Shown here: piece by piece, positions 1 to 9,149 of the stretch | Numbering within the stretch: the first letter of the stretch is position 1 | Layout of the letters: each line of letters begins with the position of its first letter | Origin: Mycobacterium heckeshornense | GTDB taxonomy: Bacteria > Actinomycetota > Actinomycetes > Mycobacteriales > Mycobacteriaceae | Length of the DNA: 64,000 bases | Reading direction: 5' to 3' | NCBI RefSeq assembly: GCF_016592155.1 | Contig: NZ_AP024237.1 | Span: 3,906,001-3,970,000 of the forward strand | Notes under the pieces: model-generated | The model's database searches: none | The model's input: the letters and a program-made list of their open reading frames with translations, nothing else | Told to the model about the DNA's origin: nothing | Translations under genes and position numbers: made by a program

Positions 1-1105
1 CGTCGAGATCGAACGTCGGCTGGTGCAGATCGAGCTGGCGTCCGCGGCCGGACCACACACCGAGTCGCGCCATCGCCCCGGGCACTTCTTCGAGATACCA
101 GGAGAAATCTTCGCCACCGCCGGACTGGCGGGTATCGGCCAGCACATCGGGGCCGAGGGCTTCGATGGCGTGGGTGAGGATCCGCGTGGAAATCTCCTCG
201 TTAACCACCGGCGGCACCCCGCGGTGGTATTGCAGCGTGTGGTCGACACCCAGCGGCGACAGCAGCGCCGACACCGCCTGGCGGATAAGGCCCTCCAGGC
301 TTTGCCAGGTTTCCCGGCTCGCCGTGCGGACAGTGCCGGCCAGCACGCCGGTCTGCGGGATCGCGTTAGCTGCCATCCCGGCGTTGACCGCACCCCACAC
401 CAAGACGGTGCTCTTGCGCGGGTCGATGCGCCGCGACAACACCCCTGGCAGCCCGGTGATCAGCGTGCCCAGCCCGTAAACCAGGTCGGCGGTCAGATGC
501 GGCCGCGACGTGTGCCCTCCCGGCGAGTACAGCGTGATTTCCATCGAGTCGGCGGCCGACGTGATCGGGCCCGGCTTGACCGCCACTTTGCCGACCGCGA
601 GTCGAGGATCGCAGTGCAGTGCGAAAATCCGCGAGACGCCGCTCAGCACGCCGGCCGCGATGGCGTCGATCGCCCCGCCGGGCATCAGCTCTTCGGCGGG
701 CTGGAAGATCAGGCGCACGCCGACCGGCAGTTCGGGTGCCGACGCCAGGGCCAGCGCGGTGCCGAGCAGGATTGCGGTGTGGGCGTCGTGGCCACAGGCG
801 TGCGCGACGTTGGGCATGGTCGACGAATAAGGTGCGCCGGTGCGCTCGGCCATCGGCAGCGCGTCCATATCGGCGCGCAACGCGATCCTGGGCTCATGCT
901 CGGGACCGAAGTCGCAGGTCAAACCCGTCCCCCCGGGCAGCACCTTGGGGTTGAGCCCGGCGTCGGCCAACCGCTCGGCGACGAATTGTGTGGTCGCATA
1001 CTCCTGGCGGCCCAGTTCCGGGTAGCGGTGGATATGACGCCGCCATTCGATGAGGTCGTGATGGTGGGCGGCCAGCCAGGACTCGGCGCTGTCTACCAGA
1101 CTCAT
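1..1105 (-). CDS. amiA1: M20 family amidohydrolase AmiA1 (3' end outside window)
   Basis: Zinc-dependent M20/AmiA-HipO type amidohydrolase, expected to act in the cytoplasm on N-acylated amino acids or similar amides; the natural substrate is unknown. The minus-strand frame starting [10 protein letters not shown] is open to the window edge. It shows RADMDALP (about residues 78-84) and AHACGHDAHT (101-110), the usual metal-site segments, then a lid/dimer region. About 368 codons are present against roughly 389 in H37Rv Rv3305c, so only the C-terminus is missing. Its ATG overlaps the amiB1 stop (ATGA at 1102-1105), implying co-transcription and translational coupling with amiB1. Confidence 0.9.
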   Translation of the reverse strand, partial: MSLVDSAESWLAAHHHDLIEWRRHIHRYPELGRQEYATTQFVAERLADAGLNPKVLPGGTGLTCDFGPEHEPRIALRADMDALPMAERTGAPYSSTMPNVAHACGHDAHTAILLGTALALASAPELPVGVRLIFQPAEELMPGGAIDAIAAGVLSGVSRIFALHCDPRLAVGKVAVKPGPITSAADSMEITLYSPGGHTSRPHLTADLVYGLGTLITGLPGVLSRRIDPRKSTVLVWGAVNAGMAANAIPQTGVLAGTVRTASRETWQSLEGLIRQAVSALLSPLGVDHTLQYHRGVPPVVNEEISTRILTHAIEALGPDVLADTRQSGGGEDFSWYLEEVPGAMARLGVWSGRGRQLDLHQPTFDLD

Positions 1106-2286
1106 GACGCCGCCCGCTGATCACGTGCCGCCAGCACCCGTTCCCGCTCTGCGCTGGTCTCGGCAAGGCGAACCACGGTGCGCGCCAGGATAATTGCACC
1201 TTCGACCACAGCACGATCAGCGCTGGGGCTGACCGCGGCGGCGGCGAAAGCGGGCTGGTGCACGGTGGCGCCGCCGGCGTCGATCCGAATCACCGGGTGG
1301 ATGCCGGGCAGCACCTGGGTCACGTTGCCCATGTCGGTGCTGCCCATCGGCAGCTTCGCCTCCACCTCGGCCGCGACAGGTTCGCGGCCGAGCCGGCGCA
1401 TCTCCTGCCGGCATGTGTCGGCCAGCCATGGATCAGGCTTTAGCTCCGCGTAGGCCGGCGCGGAATCGTCGATGTCGTATTCGCATCCGGTCGCCAGCGC
1501 GCCCGCGGCAAAGCAGGAGAACACCCTGCCCTGCAGCTCGCTCAGCGACTCGGAGTCCGGTGCCCGCATCGCATACCGCAGGGCCGCCCGCCCGGGAATG
1601 ACGTTGACGGCCTGTCCGCCGTCGGTGACGATGCCGTGCACCAGCTGTCCCGGCGCCAACTGCTGGCGCAGCAGCCCGATGGCCACCTGCGCGACGGTCA
1701 GCGCGTCCGCGGCGTTCACACCTTGATGTGGTGCGACCGCCGCATGCGATTCCCGGCCACGGTAGTGCACGCTGACCTCCGACAATGCCAGCGACCGGGT
1801 GGCGGCGATGTCCGTCGGTCCCGGATGCAACATCACCGCCGCCGCGACGTCGTCGAATGTGCCCGCGCGCAGCATCAAGGCCTTACCGCCGCCGGCCTCC
1901 TCGGCCGGGGTGCCCAGCAGCGCGACCGTCAGGCCCAGGTCGTCGGCCACGTCGGCCAGCGCCAGCGCGGTGCCCACAGCGGATGCGGCGATGATGTTGT
2001 GACCGCAGGCGTGCCCGATCTGCGGCAATGCGTCGTATTCCGCGCAGATCCCGACGACCAACGCTCCCCTGCCGAAGTCGGCACGAAACGCGGTGTCCAA
2101 GCCCGCCACGCCCGTTGTGATCCGGAAGCCACGATCGGCGACCAATCTCTGGGTTTTGGCGCAGCTTCGGTGCTCGGCGAATGCCAGCTCCGGCTCGGCG
2201 TGGATTGCGTGGGAAAGCTCGACGATTTCGGTGCTGCACCGCCGCACCGCATCTTCGACGGCATCCAATGCGGTGGTGGTGGGCAT
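1102..2286 (-). CDS. amiB1: M20 family amidohydrolase AmiB1
   Basis: Second M20-family amidohydrolase, 394 residues, the same length as recalled for H37Rv Rv3306c. Metal-binding segments are visible as [10 protein letters not shown] near residue 95 and, towards the C-terminus, [15 protein letters not shown]. It is a paralogue of amiA1 and probably hydrolyses a related N-acyl or amide substrate; the sequence does not tell which. It is the first gene of the amiB1-amiA1 pair, read divergently from deoD, whose GTG lies only 24 bp away, so the two promoters must overlap or lie within the genes. Confidence 0.92.
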   Translation of the reverse strand: MPTTTALDAVEDAVRRCSTEIVELSHAIHAEPELAFAEHRSCAKTQRLVADRGFRITTGVAGLDTAFRADFGRGALVVGICAEYDALPQIGHACGHNIIAASAVGTALALADVADDLGLTVALLGTPAEEAGGGKALMLRAGTFDDVAAAVMLHPGPTDIAATRSLALSEVSVHYRGRESHAAVAPHQGVNAADALTVAQVAIGLLRQQLAPGQLVHGIVTDGGQAVNVIPGRAALRYAMRAPDSESLSELQGRVFSCFAAGALATGCEYDIDDSAPAYAELKPDPWLADTCRQEMRRLGREPVAAEVEAKLPMGSTDMGNVTQVLPGIHPVIRIDAGGATVHQPAFAAAAVSPSADRAVVEGAIILARTVVRLAETSAERERVLAARDQRAAS

Positions 2287-2310
2287 GTTGGCAGTCTAAG
2301 CTCGGCCGCT

Positions 2311-3117
2311 GTGACCGATGGTCGGCCGGACCCCGAGGCACTGGCTCGGCGGGCGGCGCGGGCCATCGCCGAGCACACCGGGGTCGCCGCGCACGACGTG
2401 GCGGTCGTGCTGGGGTCTGGGTGGGCGCCGGCTGTGGCCGCGCTGGGTCCGGCGACCGCGGCGCTACCCATGGCGAAGGTGCCCGGCTTCAGCCCGCCGA
2501 CCGCGGTCGGGCACACCGGTCAGCTGTTGTCCGTGCGCATCGGCGAGCACCGGGTGCTGGTGCTGGCCGGTCGCATCCATCCCTATGAGGGCCATGACCT
2601 GCTGCACGTGGTGCACCCGGTGCGAGCCGCATGCGCGGCCGGTGCACACACGATCGTGCTCACCAACGCCGCGGGCGGTTTGCGCGACGACCTCGAAGTC
2701 GGCCAGCCGGTGTTGATCAGCGATCATCTGAACCTCACCGCGCGGTCTCCGCTGGTGGGCCCGCAGTTCGTCGACATGGTCGACGCCTACGCGCCGCGGC
2801 TAAGGGAGTTGGCCCGCCGGGTCGACCCGACGCTGACCGAAGGCGTATACGCCGGCCTGCCGGGACCGCACTACGAAACGCCCGCCGAAATCCGGATGCT
2901 GCGCACCCTGGGTGCCGACCTGGTGGGGATGTCGACGGTGCACGAGACAATCGCGGCGCGGGCGGCGGGCGCTCAGGTGCTGGGGGTGTCGCTGGTGACG
3001 AACTTGGCTGCAGGTATGACCGGGGCTCCGCTTAGCCACGTCGAGGTCGTCGAGGCTGGCGCTGCGTCAGCGGCCCGAATGGGTGCGCTGCTGGCCGGGG
3101 TGGTGGCCCGGCTGTAA
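2311..3117 (+). CDS. deoD: Purine nucleoside phosphorylase
   Basis: Trimeric-type purine nucleoside phosphorylase: phosphorolysis of inosine/guanosine and deoxy forms to base plus (deoxy)ribose-1-phosphate, a cytoplasmic salvage step. Visible family segments are VVLGSGW near the N-terminus (phosphate site), LTNAAGG, and [10 protein letters not shown] followed by LVGMSTVHE (base site). The open frame extends far upstream, but the GTG at 2311 (VTDGRPDPE) gives 268 residues, the family length, and leaves amiB1 free. pmmB follows 11 bp after the stop; its product interconverts hexose or pentose phosphates, so the pair fits salvage of the sugar phosphate. Confidence 0.93.
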   Translation: MTDGRPDPEALARRAARAIAEHTGVAAHDVAVVLGSGWAPAVAALGPATAALPMAKVPGFSPPTAVGHTGQLLSVRIGEHRVLVLAGRIHPYEGHDLLHVVHPVRAACAAGAHTIVLTNAAGGLRDDLEVGQPVLISDHLNLTARSPLVGPQFVDMVDAYAPRLRELARRVDPTLTEGVYAGLPGPHYETPAEIRMLRTLGADLVGMSTVHETIAARAAGAQVLGVSLVTNLAAGMTGAPLSHVEVVEAGAASAARMGALLAGVVARL

Positions 3118-3128
3118 GGCTGGCGGGT

Positions 3129-4721
3129 GTGACGCCCGAGGAGTGGATCGCGCACGACCCCGACCCGGCGACAGCCGCCGAACTCGCCGACTGCGAGCCC
3201 GGTGAACTGGCCGCGCGGTTCGCCCGGCCGCTCAGATTCGGCACCGCCGGACTGCGCGGGCCGCTGCGGGGCGGACCGGACGCGATGAACCTGGCCGTGG
3301 TCGTGCGCGCGACCTGGGCGGTGGCGCAAGTGCTCAAGGACCGGGGGCTGCGCGGCTCGAAGGTGATCGTCGGCCGCGACGCGCGTTACGGATCGGCCAT
3401 GTTCGCTGTTGCAACCGCGGAAGTGTTTGCCGCCGAAGGTTTTCCCGTTTTGCTGTTTGCCGGCCCAATACCGACACCGGTGTTGGCGTTCGCAGTGCGC
3501 CATACCGGCGCCGCGGCCGGGATCCAGATCACCGCATCACACAATCCGGCGAGCGACAACGGCTACAAGGTGTACTTCGACGGCGGCATCCAGATCGTCT
3601 CGCCCGCCGACCGCGCGATCGAAACCGCGATGGCCGCCGCGCCGTTTGCAGACCAAATCGCCAGAGTGCCCGTCGAATCCAGCCACACCGGGCTAGTCGA
3701 CCGCTACACCGAGCGCACCGCCGGCTTGCGACGCTCGTCGGGGTCGGTGCGGGTGGCGCTGACCCCGTTACACGGGGTCGGCGGTGCGCTGGCGGTAGAG
3801 ACGCTGCACCGCGCCGGCTTCGGCGAAGTCCACACCGTCGGCGAACAGTTCGCGCCTGACCCCGACTTCCCCACCGTCGCGTTCCCCAATCCCGAGGAGC
3901 CGGGCGCCGCCGACGCCGTGCTGCGCCTGGCCGACAACGTCGACGCCGATATCGCGATTGCGCTGGACCCCGACGCCGATCGGTGCGCGGTCGGCGTACC
4001 CGCACCAGACGGCTGGCGGATGCTTACCGGAGACGAAACAGGTTGCTTACTAGGCGATTACATTTTGTCCCATACTGAATCTGTGGAAACAGCCGTGGTC
4101 GCCAGCACGGTGGTGTCGTCGCGGATGCTGGCGGCCATCGCCGCGCACCACGGAGCGCGCCACGTCGAAACCCTCACCGGCTTCAAATGGCTGGCGCGCG
4201 CCGACGCCGGTCTGCCCGGCTGCCGGCTGGTCTACGCCTACGAGGAGGCGATCGGCCATTGTGTGGACCCCGACGCGGTGCGCGACAAGGACGGGATCAG
4301 CGCGGCGGTGCTGGCCTGTGACGTGGTGGCGACGCTCAAAGCGCAGGGCCGCTCGGTGTTCGACGCGCTCGACGAGCTTGCCCGACGCCACGGCGTCCAC
4401 GTGGGTGCGGCGGTGTCACGCCCGGTCGCCGGCCCCGGCGAGGCAGCAGCGTTCATGCGGCGACTCCGGCAAGAGCCACCCGGTCGGCTGGCTGGATTTG
4501 CGGTCCGCACAACGGATTTGCAGCCACGCACCGACGCACTGGTGTTCTCCGGCAGCGACGCCGACATGTGGGCCCGAGTGGTGGTGCGACCGTCGGGCAC
4601 CGAGCCGAAACTGAAGTTCTACCTCGAAGCCGGCTGCCCGCCCGGCGAGGACGTTCGACGTGCTCGTGACCGCGCAACCGCGCTGCGTGACGGCCTCGTC
4701 GCCGCGGTGCGGCACTGGTAG
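3129..4721 (+). CDS. pmmB: Phosphohexomutase (phosphomannomutase/phosphoglucomutase family)
   Basis: Alpha-D-phosphohexomutase of 530 residues. All four family loops are visible: phosphoserine loop TASHNPASDNG (Ser about residue 139), metal loop DPDADRC, sugar-specificity loop EEAIG, and phosphate-binding RPSGTEPK near the C-terminus. The family moves phosphate between C1 and C6 of hexoses; placement directly after deoD also suggests phosphopentomutase-type work on ribose-1-phosphate. Substrate preference cannot be read from sequence. GTG start at 3129, 11 bp after deoD. It ends one base before the convergent upp gene, with no room for a terminator. Confidence 0.92.
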   Translation: MTPEEWIAHDPDPATAAELADCEPGELAARFARPLRFGTAGLRGPLRGGPDAMNLAVVVRATWAVAQVLKDRGLRGSKVIVGRDARYGSAMFAVATAEVFAAEGFPVLLFAGPIPTPVLAFAVRHTGAAAGIQITASHNPASDNGYKVYFDGGIQIVSPADRAIETAMAAAPFADQIARVPVESSHTGLVDRYTERTAGLRRSSGSVRVALTPLHGVGGALAVETLHRAGFGEVHTVGEQFAPDPDFPTVAFPNPEEPGAADAVLRLADNVDADIAIALDPDADRCAVGVPAPDGWRMLTGDETGCLLGDYILSHTESVETAVVASTVVSSRMLAAIAAHHGARHVETLTGFKWLARADAGLPGCRLVYAYEEAIGHCVDPDAVRDKDGISAAVLACDVVATLKAQGRSVFDALDELARRHGVHVGAAVSRPVAGPGEAAAFMRRLRQEPPGRLAGFAVRTTDLQPRTDALVFSGSDADMWARVVVRPSGTEPKLKFYLEAGCPPGEDVRRARDRATALRDGLVAAVRHW

Positions 4722-4722
4722 G

Positions 4723-5346
4723 TCAGCGTGGCCCGAATTGGCGGTCACCGGCATCGCCGAGACCCGGTACGATGTAGGCGATTTCGTTGAGTCGCTCGTC
4801 GATAGCAGCGGTGTACAACCGCACGTTGGGGGCTGCTTTCTCCAGCGCCGCAAGGCCTTCCGGCGCCGCAACGACGCATAGCACGCTGATATCCGTTGCC
4901 CCACGCTGCAGCAGCAACCTGATGGTGTGTGTCATCGACCCACCGGTGGCCAGCATGGGATCGAGCACGATCACCGGCTGGCTGCGCAGGTCATCGGGCA
5001 ACGATTCCAGGTAAGGCACCGGACGGTGGGATTGCTCGTCGCGAACCACCCCGACGAACCCCACGCGCGCCTCCGGAATCAGCGCATGTGCCTGGTCGAC
5101 CATGCCCAGCCCGGCCCGCAGCACCGGCACCAGCAGCGGTGGGTTGGCCAACTGTATCCCGACGGTTGGGGCCAGCGGTGTACGGACGCGGATCGTCTCG
5201 GTGGGTGCGTCGCGGGTAGCCTCGTAGACCAGCATCAGCGTCAAATCGCGCAACGCCGCACGGAACGCGGCGTTGTCGGTGCGCTCGTCGCGCAGTGCGG
5301 TGAGCCGGGCCGCGGCCAGCGGATGGTCGACGACGTGCAGCTCCAC
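4723..5346 (-). CDS. upp: Uracil phosphoribosyltransferase
   Basis: Converts uracil plus PRPP to UMP in pyrimidine salvage. 207 residues, typical length. The PRPP loop is [14 protein letters not shown] and the C-terminal uracil-binding loop reads [15 protein letters not shown]. It is convergent with pmmB and divergent from sapM. With deoD, add, deoA and cdd in the first 12 kb it forms a nucleoside salvage neighbourhood, as in M. tuberculosis. Confidence 0.95.
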   Translation of the reverse strand: MELHVVDHPLAAARLTALRDERTDNAAFRAALRDLTLMLVYEATRDAPTETIRVRTPLAPTVGIQLANPPLLVPVLRAGLGMVDQAHALIPEARVGFVGVVRDEQSHRPVPYLESLPDDLRSQPVIVLDPMLATGGSMTHTIRLLLQRGATDISVLCVVAAPEGLAALEKAAPNVRLYTAAIDERLNEIAYIVPGLGDAGDRQFGPR

Positions 5347-5388
5347 AAGGATCGACCTTATCGCTGGACACGCGTGCGGCCATAACGG

Positions 5389-5414
5389 TTGACGGGTAAG
5401 GCCGACCCTATACT
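5389..5414 (+). promoter_or_regulatory. Putative leaderless sapM promoter
   Basis: A TATACT hexamer (5409-5414) ends six bases before the sapM ATG, and TTGACG stands at 5389-5394, giving a short 14-bp spacer. With the -10 so close, transcription would begin at or next to the A of the start codon, so the mRNA would be leaderless, which is common in mycobacteria. No Shine-Dalgarno-like sequence is present. The upp promoter must lie in the same 74-bp gap on the other strand. Confidence 0.45.
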
Positions 5415-5420
5415 CCCGGC

Positions 5421-6326
5421 ATGCGGCGCCTGAGACGGCGAGACAATGGTGGATTGCGAATCGTCGGGCTCATCACGGTCCTGGCGGTGTGGGCGGTAAT
5501 GACCTCTTCTGCCTCCGGACATTTCGGCGACATGCCCCACCGTGTGCACTTCGCGGCCGCCGCACTTCCCACTCCCGCGCACGTGGTCATTGTGGTGGAG
5601 GAAAACCGTTCGCAGGCCAATATCATCGGCAACAAGTCGGCACCCTACATCAATTCCCTTGCCGCCAATGGCGCAATGATGACGCAATCCTTCGCCGAAA
5701 CACACCCCAGCGAGCCCAACTACCTGGCGCTGTTCGCCGGCAACATGTTCGGATTGAAGGACAACAGCTGTCCCGTCAACGCTGGTGCCGCCCCGAATCT
5801 CGCTTCTGAATTACTCGCCGCCGGATACACATTCGCCGGTTTCGCCGAAGACCTGCCGGCTGTGGGCTCGCCAGTCTGCAGCGCGGGCAAATACGCCCGC
5901 AAGCACGTGCCCTGGGCGGATTTCAGCAACATCCCGAGGAACTACTCGCTGCCGTTTTCGGCGTTTCCTGCGCCATCGAATTACGCTAGTCTGCCCACGG
6001 TTTCGTTCGTTATTCCCAACCTTGACAACGACATGCACGACGGCTCGATTGCTCAAGGCGACACTTGGCTGTACCGGAAGTTGTCTCCGTACGCCTCCTG
6101 GGCAAAGACCAACAACAGTCTGCTCATTTTGACCTGGGATGAAGACGACAACACCGCGCGCAACCAGATCCCCACGATCATCTACGGAGCCGACGTCAAA
6201 CCCGGGGCATACCCCGAGCCGATCAGCCACTACAACGTGTTGTCGACGCTGGAGCAGATGTACGGGCTGCCCAAAACCGGCTACGCGGCCAACGCTCCTG
6301 CGATTACCGACATCTGGGGCAGCTAA
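5421..6326 (+). CDS. sapM: Secreted acid phosphatase SapM
   Basis: Orthologue of the secreted phosphatase SapM (Rv3310, about 299 residues; here 301). In M. tuberculosis SapM dephosphorylates host PI3P and hinders phagosome maturation. The N-terminus has an arginine-rich start and a hydrophobic stretch ([14 protein letters not shown]) suited to a signal peptide, with a likely cleavage region by residue 45-50. The mature part begins with the phosphoesterase-family segment [11 protein letters not shown] and contains ETHPSEPNY and LTWDEDDN, typical metal/active-site segments of that family. Monocistronic, with its own likely leaderless promoter. Confidence 0.93.
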   Translation: MRRLRRRDNGGLRIVGLITVLAVWAVMTSSASGHFGDMPHRVHFAAAALPTPAHVVIVVEENRSQANIIGNKSAPYINSLAANGAMMTQSFAETHPSEPNYLALFAGNMFGLKDNSCPVNAGAAPNLASELLAAGYTFAGFAEDLPAVGSPVCSAGKYARKHVPWADFSNIPRNYSLPFSAFPAPSNYASLPTVSFVIPNLDNDMHDGSIAQGDTWLYRKLSPYASWAKTNNSLLILTWDEDDNTARNQIPTIIYGADVKPGAYPEPISHYNVLSTLEQMYGLPKTGYAANAPAITDIWGS

Positions 6327-6383
6327 CGCCCCCGGTTAGCCCTCGGTCGGGCACTGTGCGCCTGCGTCGATATCCTGTGCCGC

Positions 6384-7628
6384 ATGGCTGCTGAGCTGGT
6401 TCCGATCCGACTGAGCCTCACCGCCGGCGACCGCTACACGCTGTGGGCGCCGCGCTGGCGCGACGCCGGCGACGAGTGGGAGGCGTTTCTCGGCAAGGGC
6501 GAGGATCTCTACGGCTTCGAAACCGTCGCTGACCTGGTCGCCTTCGTGCGCACCGACACCGACAACGATCTAGTCGACCACCCTGCGTGGAAGGATTTGA
6601 CTCAGGCGAATGCGCACAAACTCGACCCGGCCGACGACAAACAGTTCGACCTGGTCGGCGTCGAGGAACTCGTCGCCGAAAAACCGACCCAAGAGTCGGT
6701 CGCCGCGCTGGCGGGCAGCCTGGCGATCGTATCGGCGATCGGGTCGGTCTGCGAACTGCCGACCGTCAGCAAGTTCTTCAACGGGAATCCGATGCTGGGC
6801 ACGGTGGCCGGCGGCATCGACCATTTCACCGGCAAAGCCGGGCGCAAGCGCTGGAATTCCATCGCGGAGATCATCGCGCGAGGCTGGGACGATGTTTTGG
6901 CCGCGGTCGATGGCATTGTCACTACCCCGGATGTCGATGAGGCCGCGTCGGCTCGGGCCGCCGCCGAGTTGGCTGAACCTCGCAAGGATGACGAGTCGGC
7001 ACTTGACATCGATATCGGTGATGAGGGCGAGGAGCCCGACGAGTCAATTGCGGCCGATGACACCGTGGTGCTGGGCAGCGACGAGGACTTCTGGTTGAAG
7101 GTGGGCATCGACCCGATCCGGATCATGACCGACGCGGGCACGTTCTATACGCTGCGCTGCTATTTCGACGACCGTCCGATTTTCCTGGGTCGCAACGGCC
7201 GCATCAGCGTCTTCAGCTCGGAACGCGCTCTGGCCCGGTATCTGGCCGACGAGCACGACCACGACCTGTCCGACCTGAGCACCTACGACGACATCCGCAC
7301 GGCGGCGACCGATGGCTCGCTGGAGGTCGACATCACCGACGACAACGTCTATGTGCTGACCGGCCTGGCCGACGATTTGGCGGACGGACCCGATGCGGTG
7401 GACCGTGAGCAGTTGGAACTGGCCGTCGAGTTGCTTCGCGATGTTGGCGAATACGCCGAGGACAGCACCGTGGAAAAAGCGCTCGCGACCGATCGGCCGC
7501 TGGGCAAGCTGGTCGCCTACGTGCTCGAACCCGACCCGGTCGGCAAGCCCGCCGGGCCGTATGCCCGGGCGGTGCGCGAGTGGGAGCAGCTGGAACGGTT
7601 CGTGGAGTCACGGCTAAGGCGCGAATAG
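6384..7628 (+). CDS. Conserved mycobacterial protein of unknown function (Rv3311-like)
   Basis: 414 residues, corresponding by position and size to Rv3311 (about 420). I recognise no catalytic domain. The protein is strongly acidic, rich in Asp and Glu, especially around residues 200-235 where DIDIGDEGEEPDES stands. There is no signal peptide or membrane segment, so it is probably cytoplasmic. Start ATG at 6384, 57 bp after sapM on the same strand; a short gap of this size could allow readthrough from sapM, but nothing shows an operon. Followed at once by a strong hairpin. Confidence 0.8.
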   Translation: MAAELVPIRLSLTAGDRYTLWAPRWRDAGDEWEAFLGKGEDLYGFETVADLVAFVRTDTDNDLVDHPAWKDLTQANAHKLDPADDKQFDLVGVEELVAEKPTQESVAALAGSLAIVSAIGSVCELPTVSKFFNGNPMLGTVAGGIDHFTGKAGRKRWNSIAEIIARGWDDVLAAVDGIVTTPDVDEAASARAAAELAEPRKDDESALDIDIGDEGEEPDESIAADDTVVLGSDEDFWLKVGIDPIRIMTDAGTFYTLRCYFDDRPIFLGRNGRISVFSSERALARYLADEHDHDLSDLSTYDDIRTAATDGSLEVDITDDNVYVLTGLADDLADGPDAVDREQLELAVELLRDVGEYAEDSTVEKALATDRPLGKLVAYVLEPDPVGKPAGPYARAVREWEQLERFVESRLRRE

Positions 7629-7634
7629 GACTGG

Positions 7635-7692
7635 CGAGCAGACGCAAAATCGCACATTTCGGCACGAAATCGTGCGATTTTGCGTCTGCTCG
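7635..7692. terminator. Near-perfect 27-bp hairpin between convergent genes
   Basis: Arms 7635-7655 and 7672-7692 are perfectly complementary over 21 bp (CGAGCAGACGCAAAATCGCAC and its complement), and the loop itself continues as ATTTCG/CGAAAT, leaving a 3-nt loop and one bulged C. It lies between the stop of the Rv3311-like gene and the stop of the convergent permease, the right place for a bidirectional terminator. No U-tract follows, so it would act as an intrinsic terminator only of the U-less kind. A related single arm occurs at 12102-12123. Confidence 0.65.
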
Positions 7693-7695
7693 GCG

Positions 7696-8460
7696 TTACA
7701 GCGGCAACAGCCGGTGGTCGCGGGTGAACACCCGGCGGACCAGGCCAAGGGCGACCACCACGGTGGTGGCCGCGACCGATCCCAAGATCAAGAACATCAC
7801 CACGGCCTGCACGAGCACAGCCTGCACCGGCGAGACACCGGCGAGGATGAGCCCGGTCATCGCCCCAGGCAAGAACACCAGACCGGTGGCCTTGGTGGTT
7901 TCGATCTGCGGAGAAACGGCCGCCCGCAACGCTGTCCGCAGGTAGGGGGCGGCCGCCTGACGGTAGGGCTGCGCGAGGGCTAACCGCGCTTCGACCTCAT
8001 CGCGTTTGTCGCGCAGCTCGTCGACCAGCCGGCGGGCCACCAGCACCGTGGCGGTCATCGAGTTGCCGATCATCATCCCCGCGATCGGCACCAGGGTCCG
8101 CGGCTGCAACGGAAACACCCGCAACCCGAATATCACGCCTAGCGTCACCACCGCCGCGGTAGCGAACGCGGCGATGGCCAGCGGCGCCAGCCGGGGGACC
8201 TCCGGGGCCCGCCGGCGCGCGACGTCACCGGCGTAGCCGACCATGCCCGCGGTCCACGCCCACGACCACCACAGCGAGCGACCGGGCTCGAAAAGCAACG
8301 CCAACGCGCTGCCAACCAGCAGCAATTGGACCAGCGCACGGATGGCCGACCACACCACTTGGCGTTCGAGACCCAGCCGCTGCCACAACGAAATCGCCGC
8401 GGCGAAGCCAACCAACGCCAACGACGTTGCCAGCCCCGCCCATCCGACCTCGCCGTTCAC
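7696..8460 (-). CDS. fetB: ABC transporter permease, FetB/YbbM (UPF0014) family
   Basis: 254-residue membrane protein with about seven hydrophobic segments. The conserved block around PIAGMMIGNSMTATVLVARR and the later LPGAMTGLILAGVSP are characteristic of the UPF0014/FetB family, which with a FetA ATPase is reported to export iron or confer metal/oxidative tolerance in enterobacteria. Its ATG overlaps the stop of the upstream ATPase gene (ATGA at 8457-8460), so both come from one transcript. The substrate in this organism is inferred only from family membership. H37Rv carries other genes at this position. Confidence 0.85.
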   Translation of the reverse strand: MNGEVGWAGLATSLALVGFAAAISLWQRLGLERQVVWSAIRALVQLLLVGSALALLFEPGRSLWWSWAWTAGMVGYAGDVARRRAPEVPRLAPLAIAAFATAAVVTLGVIFGLRVFPLQPRTLVPIAGMMIGNSMTATVLVARRLVDELRDKRDEVEARLALAQPYRQAAAPYLRTALRAAVSPQIETTKATGLVFLPGAMTGLILAGVSPVQAVLVQAVVMFLILGSVAATTVVVALGLVRRVFTRDHRLLPL

Positions 8461-9146
8461 GGCGTCACCTCCTCGTTTCCCGGCTTCGATGCAGCCGGTT
8501 CAAACCCTGTGCAGCGGCCGTTGTCGAGGTATACGACCCAATCGGCGATGCGCTCGACCTGCGCCGCGTCGTGGGTGACCCACACGGCCGGAGTTCCTTG
8601 ACCGTCCGCCAGGTCGCGTACAGCGTGTTCGATCACCCGTGCCGCCGCGGCGTCGACCGCGGAGGTGGGCTCGTCGAGAAGCAGCACCTCAGGTTGCGCC
8701 ATGAGCGTGCGGGCCAGGCACATCCGCTGCGCCTCACCGCCCGACAGGGCGGTCGCATCACGGTCCAGCCATGAGCCGGTCAACGCCACCCGCGCCAGTG
8801 TTTCGGACATCCGCGCATCGGACGCGGCGGGGTCGGCCGCCCGCAAATTCTCGGCCACGGTGCCGGGGAAGGGCGTCGGGCGCTGAAAGCACATGCCCAC
8901 CCGGCGACGCAACCATAACGGGTCGAGTGCGGCAATATCCTTGCCGCAGAACAATACTCGGCCGCTGGTTGGTACTTCCAGCCGATTGCACAATCGCAGC
9001 AACGTCGACTTGCCCGATCCCGACGGGCCAAACACCACCGTTACGCCCCGCTTCGGGATGGCCGCGCTGAATCCGTCGAGCGCGCGCAGTCCGGCCCGTT
9101 CCACCACCACGTCGGCGAAGTCGAATACCGGCTCCGTATCGGCCAC
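8457..9146 (-). CDS. fetA: ABC transporter ATP-binding protein, FetA/YbbL family
   Basis: 229-residue ATPase. Walker A GPSGSGKSTL, signature LSGGEAQR, Walker B VLLLDEPTS and the switch histidine in WVTHDAAQ are all intact, so it should be an active nucleotide-binding subunit. It partners the overlapping downstream permease. It starts only 3 bp before the add stop on the same strand (add is downstream in map order but upstream in transcription), so the exporter may be read from the cdd-deoA-add transcript. Confidence 0.87.
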   Translation of the reverse strand: MADTEPVFDFADVVVERAGLRALDGFSAAIPKRGVTVVFGPSGSGKSTLLRLCNRLEVPTSGRVLFCGKDIAALDPLWLRRRVGMCFQRPTPFPGTVAENLRAADPAASDARMSETLARVALTGSWLDRDATALSGGEAQRMCLARTLMAQPEVLLLDEPTSAVDAAAARVIEHAVRDLADGQGTPAVWVTHDAAQVERIADWVVYLDNGRCTGFEPAASKPGNEEVTP

Positions 9147-9149
9147 GGC

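Noticed and set aside
23..1120. Long plus-strand frame opposite amiA1
   Set aside because: Antisense shadow of the M20 gene, His/Arg/Gln rich, no family resemblance.
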